Made by a program: the position numbers and the translations under genes | Source of the DNA: Polaribacter sp. | Lineage (GTDB): Bacteria > Bacteroidota > Bacteroidia > Flavobacteriales > Flavobacteriaceae | DNA: 54,536 bases | NCBI GenBank assembly: GCA_029245785.1 | Contig: JAQWOR010000009.1 | Location: 1 to 54,536 of the forward strand | Direction: 5' to 3' | Shown here: positions 51,682 to 54,536 of the stretch, piece after piece | Layout: each line of letters starts with the position of its first letter | Position numbering within the stretch: position 1 is the stretch's first letter | Notes under the pieces: generated by a model | Databases searched by the model: none | Seen by the model: the letters and a program-made list of their open reading frames with translations, nothing else | What the model was told of the DNA's origin: nothing

Positions 51682-53075
51682 TGAAAAAAATTACACAAAC
51701 CCTATTGATATTAATTGCTTTTGTTTCTTGTAAAACAGCACAAGAAGAAGCTAAAACAACAATTGCTCCAGTAACTTCAGCCATGATGGAAACGGCAGTG
51801 ATTTATGAAGCCAATATTCGGCAATATTCGCCAGAAGGGACTTTTGATGCATTTACTAAAGATATTCCTCAGTTAAAAAAGTTAGGTGTAAAAGTGATTT
51901 GGTTGATGCCTATTTTTCCAATATCAGAAACCAATAGGAAAGCAAAAGGAGACTTGATGGTTCATGATATTAAGGATGCTGAAGAGCGTAAAAAATATTT
52001 AGGAAGTTATTATGCAGTGTCAGATTTTACAAAAATAAACCCAGAATTTGGAACTATTGAAGATTTTAGAGAGTTGGTCAAAGCAGCTCATGAAAACGGA
52101 ATTTACATCATTTTAGATTGGGTGCCTAATCATACCGGATGGGATCATAAGTGGTTAAAAACCAATCCAGAGTTTTACACAAAAAATGATCAAGGAGCCG
52201 TAATTTACCCTGAAGGAACAGATTGGACAGATGTTGCAGATTTAAATTATGACAATAAAGACTTGCATACAGCAATGATTGCTGATTTGAAATATTGGAT
52301 TACGGAAGAAGGCGTAGATGGCTATCGATGCGATGTTGCAGGTTCTGTACCTACAACATTCTGGGAAAAAGCAATTCCGCAATTAAGAGCCGAGAAAGCT
52401 CTTTTTATGTTGGCGGAAGCTTGGGAGCCTGAGTTGTTAAAAGAAGGCTTGTTTGATATGGCGTATGCATGGGAAGGGCATGCCATTATGAATGCTATTG
52501 CCAAAGAAGAGAAAGGGGTAAAAGAATGGAGTACTTATATGGAAAAGATGAGTACAGAGTATGAGGAGGATGATATTTTAATGAATTTTATTACCAATCA
52601 TGACGAAAATTCTTGGAATGGAACCATCAATGAAAGAATGAAAGGCGCTGCAGAAATGTTATTGGCATTAAGTTATGTGTCACCAGGAATGCCATTGATT
52701 TATTCTGGGCAAGAATACGATTTAAATCATCGGTTAAAGTTTTTTGAAAAAGATTCAATTCCCAAAGAAAAAGGAAACATGTGGTCTTTATTAGAGAAGC
52801 TAGGAAAATTAAAAACATCAAACTTTGCAATGCATGGAGGAAAAAACGCCGCCAATTATAAAAATATAGCTACAGCAAATGAAAATGTGTTGGTTTTTAC
52901 AAGAGAGAAAGAAGGACAATTAATTACTTTTGTGGCCAATTTTTCTGGAAAAGAACAAAAGATAAACAATGCTATAAAAGGAGAGTATGTAAACTATATG
53001 ATCGATGAAAAAGTAGCGTTTACTGATGAGACAATCTCCTTAAGGCCCTGGGAGTATATGATTTTGACTCACTAG
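51681..53075 (+). CDS. Short GH13 alpha-amylase lipoprotein
   Basis: A 464-residue lipoprotein (MKKITQTLLILIAFVSC) with only the GH13 catalytic barrel and a short C-terminal beta domain. Conserved residues are D218 in DGYRCDVAGSVP, E246 in AEAWEPE and D308 in NHDENS. PGMPLIYSGQEY is the usual final barrel strand. It is coupled to the preceding GH13 gene by a TAATG overlap and ends the operon. Confidence 0.93.
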   Translation: MKKITQTLLILIAFVSCKTAQEEAKTTIAPVTSAMMETAVIYEANIRQYSPEGTFDAFTKDIPQLKKLGVKVIWLMPIFPISETNRKAKGDLMVHDIKDAEERKKYLGSYYAVSDFTKINPEFGTIEDFRELVKAAHENGIYIILDWVPNHTGWDHKWLKTNPEFYTKNDQGAVIYPEGTDWTDVADLNYDNKDLHTAMIADLKYWITEEGVDGYRCDVAGSVPTTFWEKAIPQLRAEKALFMLAEAWEPELLKEGLFDMAYAWEGHAIMNAIAKEEKGVKEWSTYMEKMSTEYEEDDILMNFITNHDENSWNGTINERMKGAAEMLLALSYVSPGMPLIYSGQEYDLNHRLKFFEKDSIPKEKGNMWSLLEKLGKLKTSNFAMHGGKNAANYKNIATANENVLVFTREKEGQLITFVANFSGKEQKINNAIKGEYVNYMIDEKVAFTDETISLRPWEYMILTH

Positions 53076-53096
53076 GTATATTTCAAAGTAGTATAT

Positions 53097-53131
53097 AAAA
53101 AAACCGTTCTGAACTTCAGAACGGTTTTTTT
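53097..53131 (+). terminator. Terminator of the maltose operon
   Basis: Arms AACCGTTCTGAA and TTCAGAACGGTT with a one-base centre, flanked by an A-run and T7, 22 bases after the last stop codon. Confidence 0.9.
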
Positions 53132-53132
53132 G

Positions 53133-53516
53133 TGGTACCTCCAGGAAGTTTTTGGTTTTACCTCGTTTTATGTATTTTTATACTAAGTCAATGAAAATCA
53201 GCAGTATAATGACTAAATTATGATAAAAAAGTAAAGAGAAATCCAACCAAATAACAAGGATTTAAACCTGCGGAGCAACCTCTCGAGCAACCCGAATTCT
53301 TGAAAAATAGGAGGTAGGGTGTTGTATCGAAAAGAGGATATTTATAACAACCCACGATTTGTAGCGTGAGTTGTTATTACAAACCATTTTCGCTACTGTT
53401 AATGAATATATTCTGTAATATTACTAATTTGACCATCAAGAATAACGAATCTATCTACCCATAATAATTTTGGATAGTAATAAGTTTAGTACTTTTAATA
53501 ATTATTAATTTAACAC
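53133..53516. other. Gene-free spacer with a tRNA-3'-end-like remnant
   Basis: No protein gene was found in this ~385-base stretch. At 53133-53147, TGGTACCTCCAGGAA read on the minus strand gives TTCCTGGAGGTACCA, which looks like the last part of a tRNA T-arm, acceptor stem and CCA. The rest of a tRNA is absent. No clear TAnnTTTG box is seen before the next gene. Confidence 0.4.
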
Positions 53517-54536
53517 ATGCCTAAGATTTTAAAATTCCATAAAATTTCTTTACTTATTTTTTTTGTCAATGTGATTTCGTACAATTTCTATAGTCAAACG
53601 GAACCAATATTTCAAAAAATTGACCAATCTAAAGGTCTTTCTAGTTCAAAGATAACAGGTATTGTAAAGGAAGAAAATGGTTTTATTTGGATTAGTACTC
53701 AAAACGGTTTAAATAGATATGATGGTCATAGTGTAAGAGTCTATAATAAAAGAAATAGTAATATTGAGTCTAATGATATATCGAGTCTTTTTCTTGATAG
53801 TAAGAATAGGATTTGGTTTACTTCATATGGAAGTGGACTGAATTTATATGATAAATTCAACGATCAATTTAAATCTTTTCAAAACTCAGAAAACAATAAA
53901 TATTCTATCATATCCAATAAGGTAAATGCGATTACAGAGAATTCAAAAGGTCTTTTTTGGATTGGTACCGAAAAAGGGTTGTGTTTATTTGATTATAATT
54001 TAAATAAATTTTACAGATATATTTATGATGAACATCAACCGCTAAATATAACTAGTATCTATGAGGATAAAAAGGGGAATCTATTCATAGGGACGTTTAA
54101 AAATGGCTTACTTGTGTTCAATACTAAAAGTGAAGTATTTAAAAAAATAAATAATGGGAATAAACCAATAACAAGTCCAATCAACGTAATTACTGAATTA
54201 AATTCAGATGAAATTTTATTGGGTACTGCAGCTAATGGCTTACTTTCAGTTGATTTAAAAACACATAAAGTTTCAAGTTTTTTTTACAATAATAAATCAT
54301 TACTAGAAAAAATTAAAATTGTCCGTTCTATAAAAAAAGATAGCAAAGATAATTTATGGATTGGTTCAGATGGTTATGGACTTTTTGAGGTACAATATCC
54401 AAATAGTAAAGAACCAATTATTAATAATTATATGTATAATCCCCAATTAGCTTCGTCTATTGCAGGGAATGCTATTTATACGATTTTTGAGGATGATGAC
54501 TCTAATATGTGGATAGGAACTGCTTGGAATGGAATT
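53517..54536 (+). CDS. Two-component-regulator propeller sensor protein, 3'-truncated
   Basis: Open from ATG 53517 to the window edge (340 codons, no stop). A signal/anchor segment (HKISLLIFFVNVISYNFYSQ) is followed by repeated beta-propeller (Reg_prop) blades of the form IVKEENGFIWISTQNGLNRYDG, LFLDSKNRIWFTSYGSGLNLYD and ITENSKGLFWIGTEKGLCLFD. Such domains form the periplasmic sensor of hybrid two-component systems that control polysaccharide loci; the kinase and regulator parts would lie beyond the window. It sits next to the maltose operon and may sense glycans, but a link is not shown. Confidence 0.88.
   Translation, partial: MPKILKFHKISLLIFFVNVISYNFYSQTEPIFQKIDQSKGLSSSKITGIVKEENGFIWISTQNGLNRYDGHSVRVYNKRNSNIESNDISSLFLDSKNRIWFTSYGSGLNLYDKFNDQFKSFQNSENNKYSIISNKVNAITENSKGLFWIGTEKGLCLFDYNLNKFYRYIYDEHQPLNITSIYEDKKGNLFIGTFKNGLLVFNTKSEVFKKINNGNKPITSPINVITELNSDEILLGTAANGLLSVDLKTHKVSSFFYNNKSLLEKIKIVRSIKKDSKDNLWIGSDGYGLFEVQYPNSKEPIINNYMYNPQLASSIAGNAIYTIFEDDDSNMWIGTAWNGI

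Overview
The window is AT-rich DNA from a member of the Bacteroidota, most likely a marine Flavobacteriaceae (Polaribacter/Tenacibaculum-like). The evidence is SusC/SusD/SusE proteins, a type IX secretion C-terminal domain, a mevalonate pathway in place of MEP, a GYDIA-type GHMP kinase, TAnnTTTG promoter boxes, and no obvious Shine-Dalgarno sequences. The first ~99 bases are extremely GC-rich and do not fit the rest, so they are probably a chimeric contig end.

Layout. (1) 100-14090, housekeeping: a 5'-truncated plug/TPR protein, a DEAD-box helicase facing a Tsp-like protease across a shared terminator, then surE - small membrane protein - lpxB - comEC. lpxB carries an in-frame TAA. A thioredoxin-fold protein and two tandem POT peptide transporters follow. 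(2) 14269-25893, isoprenoid island: HMG-CoA reductase, GYDIA kinase (probable phosphomevalonate kinase), diphosphomevalonate decarboxylase, mevalonate kinase and a UbiA prenyltransferase. Interleaved are a GIY-YIG nuclease bracketed by inverted hairpin repeats, a flavoprotein, a DinB-like protein, small proteins, a LytS/LytTR pair, a MORN-like protein and a pseudouridine synthase. (3) 25955-32689: hutHUIG histidine degradation operon on the minus strand, with a divergent LysR regulator. hutH is also interrupted by an in-frame TAA. (4) 32679-53075, a starch/maltose utilisation locus: SusC, SusD and SusE-like proteins plus a T9SS-exported GH13 on the minus strand. Divergent from these are a LacI-type regulator, an SLC45-like sugar MFS transporter, beta-phosphoglucomutase, a GH65 phosphorylase and three GH13 enzymes. 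(5) 53517-end: the start of a beta-propeller sensor, cut by the window edge.

How the genes work together. Starch would be bound and trimmed at the surface by SusD, SusE and amylases, and imported through SusC. Periplasmic or lipoprotein GH13 enzymes would cut it further. The MFS transporter would carry maltose inward, where GH65 phosphorylase yields glucose plus beta-glucose-1-phosphate and PgmB makes glucose-6-phosphate.

Most notable observations: a family of five hairpin repeats (15541-17016) whose stems differ in sequence but stay self-complementary, two of them forming 29-bp inverted ends around a GIY-YIG gene; a SusD with an embedded SusE-type starch-binding module; a 19-bp motif shared by the susC and sugar-transporter upstream regions; and two conserved genes each broken by a single TAA.
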